Positions 25,679-34,425 of a stretch of DNA of 64,000 nt are shown here, one piece after another. The notes beneath the pieces were generated by a model that was not told the origin of the DNA, ran no database searches, and saw only the letters and a list, made by a program, of their open reading frames with translations. Positions within the stretch are counted from its first letter, which is position 1; the number at the start of each line of letters is the position of its first letter. The translations under genes and the position numbers were made by a program. Source of the stretch: an uncultured Porphyromonadaceae bacterium (GTDB lineage: Bacteria; Bacteroidota; Bacteroidia; Bacteroidales; Porphyromonadaceae); NCBI GenBank assembly GCA_947253625.1, contig CAMYAB010000001.1, positions 186,001 to 250,000 on the forward strand, in the 5' to 3' direction.

Positions 25679-27234
25679 AGCTCGCAGTATAGATCGGTAT
25701 CAATAAGGTTACGGCAGGGGTTGGACCAAGTGCTGTCGCCCTCAAGTAGACTGTCGGACTCCCGGGGGCCCCATGTCTTGGCTGGATAACCATAGAGGGG
25801 TATCTCGTCATCGCATTCGCTCCAAGCCTTGACGATGGGGTCAAAAAAAGTCCAGCTAGCTTCCACAGCGTCACTGCGGGTAAAAAGTGTTGGGTCGCCG
25901 AGCATGCAGTCCTCAATGAGGCGTGAGTAGGCGTCCTCAGTGGGTACGCCACCTAGCTTGTCGTAGGTAAAGTCCATGGAGACCTGCTTGATCTCAAACC
26001 CGGGGCCAGGGACTTTCATGCCAAACTTTAGGGCCGTACCCTCGTTGGGTGCGATGCGTATGGTGAGACTATTGGGGACACTGTGGCCATCAAGCGAACC
26101 AAAGATCTGGAGAGGTGCGTTTTTGAAGTGGACAACAATCTCGGTGACCTTGGTAGGCATCTGCTTGCCGGTACGGATGAAAAAGGGGACTCCACTCCAG
26201 CGCCAATTATTGACAAAGAGCTTGATGGCGACGAAGGTCTCGGTGCGACTGTCGGGGCGCACTTTGTCCTCCTCTCGGTAGCCCTTGAGGGTGTCGCCTC
26301 GATAGGTACTGGCGACATACTGTCCTCGGATAGCCTGCGTCTTGATCTCGTCACGGGTGAGAGGCTTGAAGGCTCGGTAGACTTTGACCACCTCGTTGCG
26401 AAACTCCCGAGCGCCAAAGGCCATGGGTGGCTCCATGGCAACGAGGGCCAGGAGCTGGACAAGGTGATTTTGGACCATATCACGGAGTGCACCGGCATCG
26501 TCGTAGAAGCCCCCTCTCGTTCCCACCCCCATGTCCTCAACTGCTGTGATCTCGACGCGGTCGATGTAGTTGCGGTTCCACAGAGGCTCAAAGAGTCCGT
26601 TGGCAAACCGGAGCGCCAGTATGTTTTGGGCGGTCTCCTTTCCGAGATAGTGGTCGATACGGTAGATCTGATCCTCGTCAAAGGCCTCACGGTAGATGGC
26701 ACTGAGTCGACGAGCACTCTCGAGATCATAGCCAAAGGGTTTTTCGACAATGATCCGGCGGGTCTGCTCGGTGCCGTAGGCGTGTCCATGGTTGAGCCGA
26801 ACAGAGGCTAGATGACCTGGAATAACACCGTAGAGACTAGGTGGTGTGGCAAGGTAAAAGAGGTAGTTGCCGTGATTGCCGATCTCTGCATCAAGGGTTT
26901 CCAGGGCCTCTTTTAGAGCTGGATAGTCCTTGGCCTGCCCTGGGTCCATAGCATGGTAGCGAATGTGGTCAACAAAGCTCTTCACCAACTCTTCGTCGTA
27001 CTCTGCGGGCAAGAGGTGGCGCAAGAGATTGGCGGACACGGTCTCGCGGTAGCCCTCATCCGCATAGGCGGTACGGGCACATCCAACAATCCTAAAGCCC
27101 TCAGGCATACGTCCTTTTCGATAGAGCTGGTAGAGGGAGGGCATGAGCTTGCGCATGGTGAGGTCCCCTGACCCGCCAAATATAACAAGCACCAAAGACT
27201 TGGGTAAAATACGCTTGTACTCTGTATCAATCAT
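25675..27234 (-). CDS. zwf: Glucose-6-phosphate 1-dehydrogenase
   Basis: Zwf oxidises glucose 6-phosphate and usually makes NADPH. The 519-residue protein begins with the coenzyme motif VIFGGSGDLTMRKL, followed by the EKPFGYDLESA segment and the active-site IYRIDHYLGKETAQN. The C-terminal domain has FFIRTGKQMP and the long substrate-binding sheet. All catalytic residues look intact. The 12-base gap to gnd and overlap with pgl make a tight operon. The G+C of this operon looks higher by eye than that of flanking genes. Confidence 0.96.
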   Translation of the reverse strand: MIDTEYKRILPKSLVLVIFGGSGDLTMRKLMPSLYQLYRKGRMPEGFRIVGCARTAYADEGYRETVSANLLRHLLPAEYDEELVKSFVDHIRYHAMDPGQAKDYPALKEALETLDAEIGNHGNYLFYLATPPSLYGVIPGHLASVRLNHGHAYGTEQTRRIIVEKPFGYDLESARRLSAIYREAFDEDQIYRIDHYLGKETAQNILALRFANGLFEPLWNRNYIDRVEITAVEDMGVGTRGGFYDDAGALRDMVQNHLVQLLALVAMEPPMAFGAREFRNEVVKVYRAFKPLTRDEIKTQAIRGQYVASTYRGDTLKGYREEDKVRPDSRTETFVAIKLFVNNWRWSGVPFFIRTGKQMPTKVTEIVVHFKNAPLQIFGSLDGHSVPNSLTIRIAPNEGTALKFGMKVPGPGFEIKQVSMDFTYDKLGGVPTEDAYSRLIEDCMLGDPTLFTRSDAVEASWTFFDPIVKAWSECDDEIPLYGYPAKTWGPRESDSLLEGDSTWSNPCRNLIDTDLYCEL

Positions 27235-27246
27235 GGTAGTGAGACT

Positions 27247-28698
27247 CTAGACGTTGTAGACAGAACTGGAGACACCACTGCCGGTGCTGGTCCAATCCTC
27301 GTGGAAAAACTCGCCACGATTACGATCGGTCCGCTCAAAAGTATGTGCACCGAAAAAATCACGCTGCGCCTGCAGTAGGTTGGCCGGGAGGTTTTCGGTG
27401 GTAAGGGAGTGGAAGTAATTGAGCGCAGAATTCATGGCTGGCATGGGAAGACCACACTGCACCCCCAGCGCAACGACCTCTCGCCAGTCATCTAGGCTCC
27501 CCAGCATCTCTTGGCGGAAGTAGCAGTCGAGGAGGAGATGACGCAAGCCCGGGTCACGAGTGTAGGCATCGGCAATATCGGCCAAAAAGCGACTCCGAAT
27601 GATACAACCGGCGCGCCAAATCTTGGCAATGGCGGCGAGGTCAAGCCCCCATCCCCGCTCCTCAGAGGCGGCAGACATCACCTGGAAGCCCTGAGCATAG
27701 CTAACCAACTTGCTGGCGTAGAGGGCACTTGAGAGCTTGTCCGACATCTGTCCCGCCGGTGCCTGTGGTAGGAGGTGCAGACCGTATGCCTCGCTCGCCT
27801 CACAGCGTAGCCCCTTCATCGCCGATAGGCTCCGCTCGTAGACAGCAGTGGCAATGAGATTGAGCGGAACCCCGTACTCAAGCGAATTGATGACACTCCA
27901 CTTACCGGTACCCTTTTGTCCTGCGGCATCGAGAATGTGATCCAAGAGGTACCCCTCCGACAAGGGATCGCGATGGCGGAGGATAGATGCGGTAATCTCG
28001 ATGAGGTAGCTCTCAAGACGCCCGAGGTTCCACTCGGCAAATACATCGGCCATCCGCTCGTTGTCGTAGGCAAGGATTCGCTTCATCATGAAGTAAGCCT
28101 CCGAAATCAACTGCATGTCACCGTACTCAATCCCATTGTGGATCATCTTGACAAAGTGTCCGGAGCCCCCGCCCCCTACCCACTCACAGCAAGACGTGCC
28201 ATCCGGTGCCTTGGCCGCAATCTTTTGCAAGATCGGCAGGACATACTCGCGCGCCTCCACTGCACCACCGGGCATGATCGAAGGACCGTTGAGTGCGCCC
28301 TCCTCACCTCCGCTGACACCGGATCCGACAAAGTAAACACCTCGCTCGTAAAGGTCTCGGACGCGACGCTCGGTATCAAGGTAGTTGGAATTGCCCCCAT
28401 CGATCACAATGTCTCCTGGGCTAAGGTAGGGCAAAAGCTGGTCAATAACCTCGTCAACCGGATTGCCGGCCTTGACCATCAGCATGATGCGCCTAGGACA
28501 CTCCAGAGACTCGACAAAAGCCTGAATCTCCTTGTATCCCTCAAAGTGCTTGCCGGGTGCAAGCTCGTTCATAAAGTAGTCAACCCGCTCCGGGCGATGG
28601 TTGTAGACCGAGACCTTGAATCCATTTCGCTCCATGTTCAAGGCTAGATTGCTTCCCATGACGGCAAGGCCAATCATTCCAATATCTGACTTACTCAT
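27247..28698 (-). CDS. gnd: 6-phosphogluconate dehydrogenase (decarboxylating)
   Basis: Gnd converts 6-phosphogluconate to ribulose 5-phosphate with NADPH formation. From the ATG at 28698 it is 483 residues. The Rossmann motif is IGMIGLAVMGSNLALN, the NADP-type NHRPERVD follows, and the catalytic region has GVSGGEEGALNGPSIMPGG and WVGGGGSGHFVKMIHNGIEY. The C-terminal tail carries RTDRNRGEFFHEDW. An in-frame TTG at 28734 would add 12 unusual residues. It is the first gene of gnd-zwf-pgl and diverges from the NfnA-like gene. Confidence 0.96.
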   Translation of the reverse strand: MSKSDIGMIGLAVMGSNLALNMERNGFKVSVYNHRPERVDYFMNELAPGKHFEGYKEIQAFVESLECPRRIMLMVKAGNPVDEVIDQLLPYLSPGDIVIDGGNSNYLDTERRVRDLYERGVYFVGSGVSGGEEGALNGPSIMPGGAVEAREYVLPILQKIAAKAPDGTSCCEWVGGGGSGHFVKMIHNGIEYGDMQLISEAYFMMKRILAYDNERMADVFAEWNLGRLESYLIEITASILRHRDPLSEGYLLDHILDAAGQKGTGKWSVINSLEYGVPLNLIATAVYERSLSAMKGLRCEASEAYGLHLLPQAPAGQMSDKLSSALYASKLVSYAQGFQVMSAASEERGWGLDLAAIAKIWRAGCIIRSRFLADIADAYTRDPGLRHLLLDCYFRQEMLGSLDDWREVVALGVQCGLPMPAMNSALNYFHSLTTENLPANLLQAQRDFFGAHTFERTDRNRGEFFHEDWTSTGSGVSSSVYNV

Positions 28699-28829
28699 AG
28701 GCTTGTATTTCTGTAAAATAACTTGATCTAACAAATGATTTTTGAATAATCTGTTTACAAACTTACCACTAAAAGGGACACCTTTAGTGCCAAATAGTAC
28801 GAAAAAGAGAAGTTTCCATCCCTTTTCTG

Positions 28830-28837
28830 TAGATTTG
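28830..28837 (+). promoter_or_regulatory. Putative -7 box for the NfnA/NfnB-like operon
   Basis: TAGATTTG would start transcription about 29 bases before the ATG at 28874. The -33 position is weak. Confidence 0.45.
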
Positions 28838-28873
28838 TGGGACTAAAAACAAGTTGTTTAACACTCAGGTCAC

Positions 28874-29686
28874 ATGAATAAAATCGTAAGCAAAAAGTAC
28901 CTTTCGGAAAAAGTGGTACAAATGGAGATTGAGGCTCCGCGCATCGCCAAGTCTAGGCGTGCGGGGCACTTTGTGATAGTCCGTGTGGGCAAACTAGGCG
29001 AGCGGATACCGCTCACGATTGCCAATTCGGACCTAGAGAAAGGGACGATCACCATTGTCGTACAAAACGTGGGACGCAGCTCCAGTAAGCTTTGTGCTCT
29101 GGAGGAAGGTGAGTACGTCACCGACGTGGTAGGTCCTTTGGGACAAGCCACTGACGTCCGCAAGTATGGCACAGTCGTCTGCGCCGGTGGAGGTGTGGGG
29201 GTAGCCCCTATCTACCCGATCGTGCAAGCCATGCACAATGCCGGTAATCGTGTCATCGTCGTACTGGCGGCGCGCACCAAAGATCTCCTCATTCTAGAAG
29301 AAGAGATGAAAGCAACAGCCGACGAGGTCGTAATCATGACCGATGACGGCTCCTACGGTAAGCAAGGCGTTGTTACGGTTGGTATAGAAGAGGTCCTAAA
29401 GCGCGAGCCGGTAGACTTGGTGGTGACAATCGGACCTGCTATCATGATGAAGTTTGTGGCTGACCTGACCAAAAAATATGGTGTCCGGACAATGGCGAGC
29501 CTGAATACCATCATGGTTGATGGGACAGGAATGTGTGGTGCCTGCCGCGTAACCGTAGGTGGAGAAACAAAATTTGTATGCGTGGATGGTCCGGAGTTTG
29601 ATGCTCACCAAGTGGACTTTAATGAAATGTTGCTCCGCATGAGTGCCTTCCGAGATCAAGAACTACTCACTAACCAAAAGAAATAA
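28874..29686 (+). CDS. Ferredoxin-NADP reductase alpha-type subunit (NfnA/SudB-like)
   Basis: This 270-residue flavoprotein has an FAD-binding beta barrel (GHFVIVRVGKLGERIPLTIAN) and an NAD(P)-binding domain (VVCAGGGVGVAPIYPIVQAM). The C-terminal cysteines CGACRVTVGGETKFVC form a [2Fe-2S] site as in NfnA and dihydroorotate dehydrogenase PyrK. Followed directly by an NfnB-like gene, it most likely forms an NADH/ferredoxin:NADP oxidoreductase or a sulfide dehydrogenase-like enzyme. Whether it performs electron bifurcation cannot be told from sequence. Confidence 0.9.
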   Translation: MNKIVSKKYLSEKVVQMEIEAPRIAKSRRAGHFVIVRVGKLGERIPLTIANSDLEKGTITIVVQNVGRSSSKLCALEEGEYVTDVVGPLGQATDVRKYGTVVCAGGGVGVAPIYPIVQAMHNAGNRVIVVLAARTKDLLILEEEMKATADEVVIMTDDGSYGKQGVVTVGIEEVLKREPVDLVVTIGPAIMMKFVADLTKKYGVRTMASLNTIMVDGTGMCGACRVTVGGETKFVCVDGPEFDAHQVDFNEMLLRMSAFRDQELLTNQKK

Positions 29687-29693
29687 AAGTGCC

Positions 29694-31181
29694 ATGGTCG
29701 ATACAGAGCTAATCAAAGCAAGAAGAACGGAGGCGTGGCGTGCGGACCTCCGGAAAAGCATTAAGGCCAAAGATCGCATGGGAATGGAGCGGGTAAGCAT
29801 GCCGGCACTTGACGGTGCATATAGAGCGCATAACCACGAAGAGGTCAACCAAGGACTCACCCCGGAAATGGCGGTAGAGGAGTCTCATCGTTGTCTCGAC
29901 TGCCCGGATCCTACCTGCATGACTGGTTGCCCGGTAAGTATTCACATCCCAACATTTATCAAAAATATAGAGCGCAAGGAATTTTTGGAAGCGGCAAGAA
30001 TCATCCGCGAGACCAGTTCCCTACCCGGTGTGTGTGGGCGTGTCTGCCCGCAAGAAAAACAGTGCGAAAAGCATTGTATCTATACGGTTCAGCTCAAAAA
30101 ACAGGCCGTAGCCATAGGTTACCTTGAACGCTTCGTCGCAGACTACGAACGCCAAGCTGTAGAGAAAGGGGAAGCCCCCAAGACAAGCGCCCCCCCTGCA
30201 CCGAACGGCAAGAAAGTGGCCATCATCGGAAGTGGACCGGCCGGGCTCTCCTGTGCCGGAGACCTAGCCAATCTAGGGTACGATGTCACCGTCTTTGAGG
30301 CTCTACACGAATTGGGCGGAGTACTCCGGTACGGGATCCCCGAGTTTCGCCTGCCAAATAATATAGTGGACTTTGAGTTGGATCAAATGAAAAACCGTGG
30401 GGTGAAATTTGAGACCAACACAATCGTGGGCAAGACGATGTCCTACCAGGACCTAAAGGACGAGGGGTACAAGGCAATTTTTGTCGGGAGCGGTGCCGGA
30501 TTGCCACGCTTCATGCATATTCCCGGCGAAAACTTGGTCGGTGTGATGTCCAGCAATGAGTACCTCACCCGCGTAAACCTCATGCAAGCCAACAACCCGG
30601 CTTCAGACACCCCAATAGCCAAAGGCAAGCGTGTGGCCGTAATCGGTGGTGGCAACACCGCCATGGACTCCGTTCGAACAGCACTGAGACTCGGTGCCGA
30701 AAGGGCAATGATCGTCTATAGACGAAGTGAAGAAGAGATGCCTGCACGACTGGAAGAGGTCCACCATGCGAAAGAAGAAGGGGTGGAATTTCTGACCCTG
30801 CACAACCCGATTGAGTACCTCGATGATGGGAAAGGAAAGATCCGAGCCATGCTTCTCCAAAAGATGGAACTGGGAGAGCCCGATGCGAGCGGTCGACGCA
30901 AGCCGGTCCCGATAGAGGGAGACGTGGTGGAAATAGAGGTGGATGAGGTAATCGTCAGTGTCGGTGTCTCGCCCAACCCTATAGTTCCTCGTGCATTCAA
31001 AGGGCTTAACATCACGCCAAAAGGGACAATCAGCGTCAACGAAGAAACGAACCAAAGCGATCTCCCCGATGTCTTTGCTGGCGGAGATATTGTCCGAGGT
31101 GGAGCAACAGTGATACTAGCCATGGGGGACGGCCGAAAAGCAGCCGCCGGTATCCACCAATATCTTAGTGGCATGGAGTAG
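29694..31181 (+). CDS. NADPH-dependent glutamate-synthase-type oxidoreductase, NfnB/GltA-like
   Basis: This 495-residue iron-sulfur flavoprotein begins with two cysteine clusters (CLDCPDPTCMTGCPVSIHIP and CGRVCPQEKQCEKHC) for [4Fe-4S] centres. The FAD motif VAIIGSGPAGLSCAGDLA, an NADP motif VAVIGGGNTAMDSVRTALRLG and a closing VFAGGDIVRGGATVILAMGDG follow. Without a large glutamate synthase subunit nearby, pairing with the NfnA-like gene eight bases upstream is the better reading. The ATG at 29694 is preferred over a GTG at 29643 that overlaps nfnA. Confidence 0.9.
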   Translation: MVDTELIKARRTEAWRADLRKSIKAKDRMGMERVSMPALDGAYRAHNHEEVNQGLTPEMAVEESHRCLDCPDPTCMTGCPVSIHIPTFIKNIERKEFLEAARIIRETSSLPGVCGRVCPQEKQCEKHCIYTVQLKKQAVAIGYLERFVADYERQAVEKGEAPKTSAPPAPNGKKVAIIGSGPAGLSCAGDLANLGYDVTVFEALHELGGVLRYGIPEFRLPNNIVDFELDQMKNRGVKFETNTIVGKTMSYQDLKDEGYKAIFVGSGAGLPRFMHIPGENLVGVMSSNEYLTRVNLMQANNPASDTPIAKGKRVAVIGGGNTAMDSVRTALRLGAERAMIVYRRSEEEMPARLEEVHHAKEEGVEFLTLHNPIEYLDDGKGKIRAMLLQKMELGEPDASGRRKPVPIEGDVVEIEVDEVIVSVGVSPNPIVPRAFKGLNITPKGTISVNEETNQSDLPDVFAGGDIVRGGATVILAMGDGRKAAAGIHQYLSGME

Positions 31182-31189
31182 TTACGGCC

Positions 31190-31220
31190 TTTGTCAAATC
31201 CATTTTTTGATATACCTTTG
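31190..31220 (+). promoter_or_regulatory. Putative promoter of the thioredoxin-fold lipoprotein gene
   Basis: TTTG (31190-31193), 19 bases, then TACCTTTG (31213-31220): a near-ideal Bacteroidetes promoter, starting nine bases after the preceding stop. The leader would be about 50 bases. Confidence 0.7.
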
Positions 31221-31276
31221 TGTCACCCTTAGAGGGCGTACAAAACAACAACAATCTTAAATCCTTTTTTGAACAT

Positions 31277-32398
31277 ATGAAAAAGATTTTAGCGCTTGCC
31301 ACAGTCGTAGCATTTGCATTGGTGGGCTGTAGCAAAAATGAGTTCAAACTGACTGCGGAAAACCTTCCTGAAGAGCTGAACAACCGGGTCGTGTACTTCA
31401 TGATGGAGACTGATCCGGAGCCTTTTGACTCTGTGACGATCATGGATGGCAAGTTTGAAAAAACTTTTGCAGATCCTACTCCTGACCACATCATCTACGC
31501 AAAGATCGGCGATGATTTCGTAAAGCTTATTCCTGAAAATGCACACATCCGTCTCGTAAAATCTGACGTTGAGGGCATGTCCTACGAGGTGCAAACAGAT
31601 AATGCTAAGAGCCTAAACAGCCAGCTCCAAGCTTTCTCCAAGGAAATGAACGAGGCACTCGTACCAATCCAAAAAGAGTATGCAGAGGTTGCCAAACTCA
31701 ACAACGAGATGCAACTCAACGAAGAGACTCCTGAGGAGGAACTCAACAAGATCGAGGAGCGTGTCAAGGAGATCGGCAAGCGCTATGGCGAAATAAGTAA
31801 CAGCATCACTCGCAAATACTACGAGGCCAACAAAGACAACATTGTTGGTGAAGTCGTATTTGGCGAAATCAACTTTGATGGAGACAAGGAGTGGATGGAA
31901 GCTTACGAAGCCGCGGGAGATAACATCAAGAACAACAAAAAATACCAATCACAGTACAACAAGCTGAAGTCCGCATCAGAGACTATGGTGGGTATGCAGT
32001 ACAAAGACTACACGATAGAGGATGGACTCGGTAATAGCGCACAGCTGAGCGACTACCTCAAGGATGGTCGCTACCTACTTGTTGACTTCTGGGCATCATG
32101 GTGTGGTCCATGTCGCAACGCCATGTCTCACCTTGCACAACTAAACAAAGACAAAGCCAGCAAACTACGTGTTCTGAGCATTGGTGTGTGGGAAGAGAAA
32201 ATCGAAGACAACGAGAAAGCAAAGCAAGAGCTGAACATGACCTGGGAGACTCTGTTCGACAAGGATAGCAGAGCTGCTGAGATCTATGGTATACAGGGCA
32301 TCCCAACTCTGCTCCTCATCTCTCCGGAAGGTGAAATTGTTGCCCGCACGCACAGCCCCAAAGAAATTGACGAAAAACTCGCTGAACTAAACCTCTAA
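31277..32398 (+). CDS. Thioredoxin-fold thiol:disulfide oxidoreductase lipoprotein (DUF4369 + TlpA-like)
   Basis: This 373-residue envelope protein starts with a lipoprotein signal (lipobox ALVGCS). An N-terminal DUF4369-like domain (about 25-110) is followed by a charged helical segment with coiled-coil character (about 115-175). The TlpA/AhpC-TSA domain has the redox centre FWASWCGPCRNAM and a cis-proline GIQGIPTLLLI. It likely reduces or isomerises disulfides in the periplasm. Such proteins are numerous in Bacteroidetes and their partners are unknown. It has its own promoter and terminator. Confidence 0.88.
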   Translation: MKKILALATVVAFALVGCSKNEFKLTAENLPEELNNRVVYFMMETDPEPFDSVTIMDGKFEKTFADPTPDHIIYAKIGDDFVKLIPENAHIRLVKSDVEGMSYEVQTDNAKSLNSQLQAFSKEMNEALVPIQKEYAEVAKLNNEMQLNEETPEEELNKIEERVKEIGKRYGEISNSITRKYYEANKDNIVGEVVFGEINFDGDKEWMEAYEAAGDNIKNNKKYQSQYNKLKSASETMVGMQYKDYTIEDGLGNSAQLSDYLKDGRYLLVDFWASWCGPCRNAMSHLAQLNKDKASKLRVLSIGVWEEKIEDNEKAKQELNMTWETLFDKDSRAAEIYGIQGIPTLLLISPEGEIVARTHSPKEIDEKLAELNL

Positions 32399-32443
32399 AC
32401 AAAGTAAGCCCTCTAACACGTCTAGTAAACTAAGGCTGGGAAC

Positions 32444-32477
32444 AAGGTCCGTCAAAGTACTTACTTTGACGGACCTT
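32444..32477 (+). terminator. Intrinsic terminator after the thioredoxin-fold lipoprotein gene
   Basis: AAGGTCCGTCAAAGTA pairs with TACTTTGACGGACCTT and is followed by TTGTTTTCC. Confidence 0.88.
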
Positions 32478-32552
32478 TTGTTTTCCAAATAAATAACATC
32501 AATTTGATAGCGATCCATTACCTTATAAGCCAAAGCATTCCCTAGAATAAAG

Positions 32553-32560
32553 TATATTTG
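32553..32560 (+). promoter_or_regulatory. Putative -7 box for the MFS transporter gene
   Basis: TATATTTG gives a leader of about 35 bases. No clear -33 box. Confidence 0.45.
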
Positions 32561-32601
32561 TCACCAAAAGATTCTTATTAAATCATACAACCACAACTAA
32601 A

Positions 32602-34065
32602 ATGTCAAATACCACCACACTTTCCAAAGCCCACAGCGGTCAGACACTTCGCGACAATGTCTTTGTCCGATGGACCATGCTAATACTCATTGCCTTGACC
32701 ATGCTTTTCGCATACATGTTTGTAGACGTCCTCTCCCCGTTACAGAGTCAGCTTGCGGAGCACCTAGGCTGGGATGGCAAGATTTTTGGAGCATACGCAG
32801 GTAGCGAGTTTTTTGCAAACGTCTTTTTACTCTTTCTTATTTTTGCAGGTATCATCTTGGACAAGATGGGGGTACGATTTACGGCCATCCTTTCCGGATC
32901 ACTCATGGTCCTTGGTGCCGGAATCAAGGTCTATGCGCTCAGCCCTGCACTCAACGAGGGTGGTACGTTCATTTACGACCTTCTGAATAGCTTCTTTACA
33001 GGATTCCCTGTTTCAGCCAAGCTCTCCTGCTTTGGCTTCGCCATATTCGGCATGGGCTGTGAGATGGCCGGTGTGGCTGTATCACGAGCCATTGTCAAGT
33101 GGTTCAAGGGTAAAGAGATGGCCATGGCAATGGGGATAGAGATGGCTGTGGCACGCCTTGGTGTATTTGCCGTACTCAATACCACCCCACGGATACATGA
33201 ATGGATGCTGGGGCGACTCGACTCAGCCCAAGGAATGGACGCTCTTCGTGCCATCCAAGCTCCGGTATTTTTTGTCTTTATCCTGCTTTGCATAGGATTA
33301 CTTATGTACCTCATTTATGGAGTTTTTGACAAGAAGCTCGAAGAGCAAGAAGTTGCACAACGTATAGCAATGGATCAAGAGGAAGAGGAACCATTCAAAT
33401 TTTCAGACCTAAAGTACGTCTTTGGTAGTAAAATATTCTGGCTCGTTGCACTTCTTTGCGTACTCTACTACTCCGCCATCTTTCCTTTCCAGCGATTTGC
33501 GACGAATATGCTAGAGAGCAATCTTGGGCTAGAAAACGCCACTGCCGCAAGCATATTTAGTCTCTTCCCGGTTGGAGCCATTATTATCACACCTTTTCTA
33601 GGACTATTCTTGGATAGAGTGGGGAAGGGAGCGACAATGCTGATGCTCGGAGCCATACTCATGATCATCTGCCACCTTACCTTTGCTATCTATCCATTCG
33701 ATAGCTCCACCACCTCCATCATAGTTGCCCTATGCGCTATTATTGTACTAGGCATATCATTTTCTCTGGTACCAGGTGCGTTATGGCCATCAGTTCCAAA
33801 GTTGCTGGACGAAAAGATTCTTGGCTCGGCATACTCTGCGATATTTTTTATCCAAAATATAGGACTCCTGCTGACACCTATCGCCATTGGTACCATACTT
33901 GATGCAACAAACCCCGATGTCAAAGCTGGACAAGCACTCAACTACACTCCGGCTATGCTGGTATTTACCGGGTTTGGGGTACTGGCACTGATTATAAGTG
34001 TTGTGCTCAAAGCCTATGATAAAAGTAAAGGCTACGGGCTAGAAAAGCCTAATATCAAAAAGTAA
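32602..34065 (+). CDS. Major facilitator superfamily transporter, MFSD1-like
   Basis: This 487-residue protein has about 12 hydrophobic helices with a long loop after helix 6 (near 245-275). MFS motif A after helix 2 reads GIILDKMGVR. The late segment SLVPGALWPSVPKLLDEKILGSAYSAIFFIQNIGLLLTPIA, quoted here in parts (ALWPSVPKLL, GSAYSAIFFIQNIGLL), resembles the same region of MFSD1-type carriers, whose animal member moves dipeptides. A peptide role would suit an asaccharolytic lifestyle but is inference. It has its own promoter candidate and terminator and no operon partner. Confidence 0.82.
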   Translation: MSNTTTLSKAHSGQTLRDNVFVRWTMLILIALTMLFAYMFVDVLSPLQSQLAEHLGWDGKIFGAYAGSEFFANVFLLFLIFAGIILDKMGVRFTAILSGSLMVLGAGIKVYALSPALNEGGTFIYDLLNSFFTGFPVSAKLSCFGFAIFGMGCEMAGVAVSRAIVKWFKGKEMAMAMGIEMAVARLGVFAVLNTTPRIHEWMLGRLDSAQGMDALRAIQAPVFFVFILLCIGLLMYLIYGVFDKKLEEQEVAQRIAMDQEEEEPFKFSDLKYVFGSKIFWLVALLCVLYYSAIFPFQRFATNMLESNLGLENATAASIFSLFPVGAIIITPFLGLFLDRVGKGATMLMLGAILMIICHLTFAIYPFDSSTTSIIVALCAIIVLGISFSLVPGALWPSVPKLLDEKILGSAYSAIFFIQNIGLLLTPIAIGTILDATNPDVKAGQALNYTPAMLVFTGFGVLALIISVVLKAYDKSKGYGLEKPNIKK

Positions 34066-34134
34066 CTGTCATGATTTTGCATCACTAAAAATAGACAGAT
34101 AGCCACTATACAGGCCAATTGGTCAGGACAATCA

Positions 34135-34172
34135 AGTAGGAGGAAAACATTGATATATTTTCTTCCTACTTT
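34135..34172 (+). terminator. Intrinsic terminator after the MFS gene
   Basis: AAGTAGGAGGAAAA pairs with TTTTCTTCCTACTT and is followed by TTGTTTTC. Confidence 0.85.
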
Positions 34173-34280
34173 TGTTTTCGTCAATCACCTCATAAGGGGC
34201 GTACACGACGATTCGTCAATACGCCCATATCATCACCTAAAGACTTATGGAAAGTGCCTGTCGCACGCGAGAAAGGAAAG

Positions 34281-34308
34281 AGGGATGTCCATGATTACGG
34301 ACATCCCT
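34281..34308. terminator. Hairpin downstream of tRNA-Pro
   Basis: A 10-bp perfect stem AGGGATGTCC / GGACATCCCT with an 8-base loop is flanked by CTTTCTT on the right and, on the minus strand, CTTTCCTTTC. Because the MFS gene already has a terminator, this one most likely ends the minus-strand lrp-tRNA transcript. Confidence 0.65.
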
Positions 34309-34341
34309 CTTTCTTAATAAAAGTAACTAGTTTTTTAAGCT

Positions 34342-34416
34342 GGTCGGGATAGGCAGACTCGAACTGCCGGCCTCCACGTCCCGAACGTGGCGCGCTACCA
34401 ACTGTGCTATATCCCG
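34342..34416 (-). tRNA. tRNA-Pro (anticodon CGG)
   Basis: The minus strand folds as a 75-base tRNA including encoded CCA. The acceptor stem is CGGGATA / TATCCCG. The anticodon arm CCACG-TTCGGGA-CGTGG puts CGG at positions 34-36, reading codon CCG. The T arm is GGCAG-TTCGAGT-CTGCC. It starts nine bases after the stop of the Lrp-type gene on the same strand. Confidence 0.95.
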
Positions 34417-34425
34417 ATTATTAAG

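Noticed and set aside
26083..26811. A 242-codon plus-strand frame.
   Set aside because: Antisense to zwf, which has all catalytic motifs. Long antisense frames are expected in this G+C-richer operon.
27916..28647. A 243-codon plus-strand frame.
   Set aside because: Antisense to gnd, with no recognisable domain.
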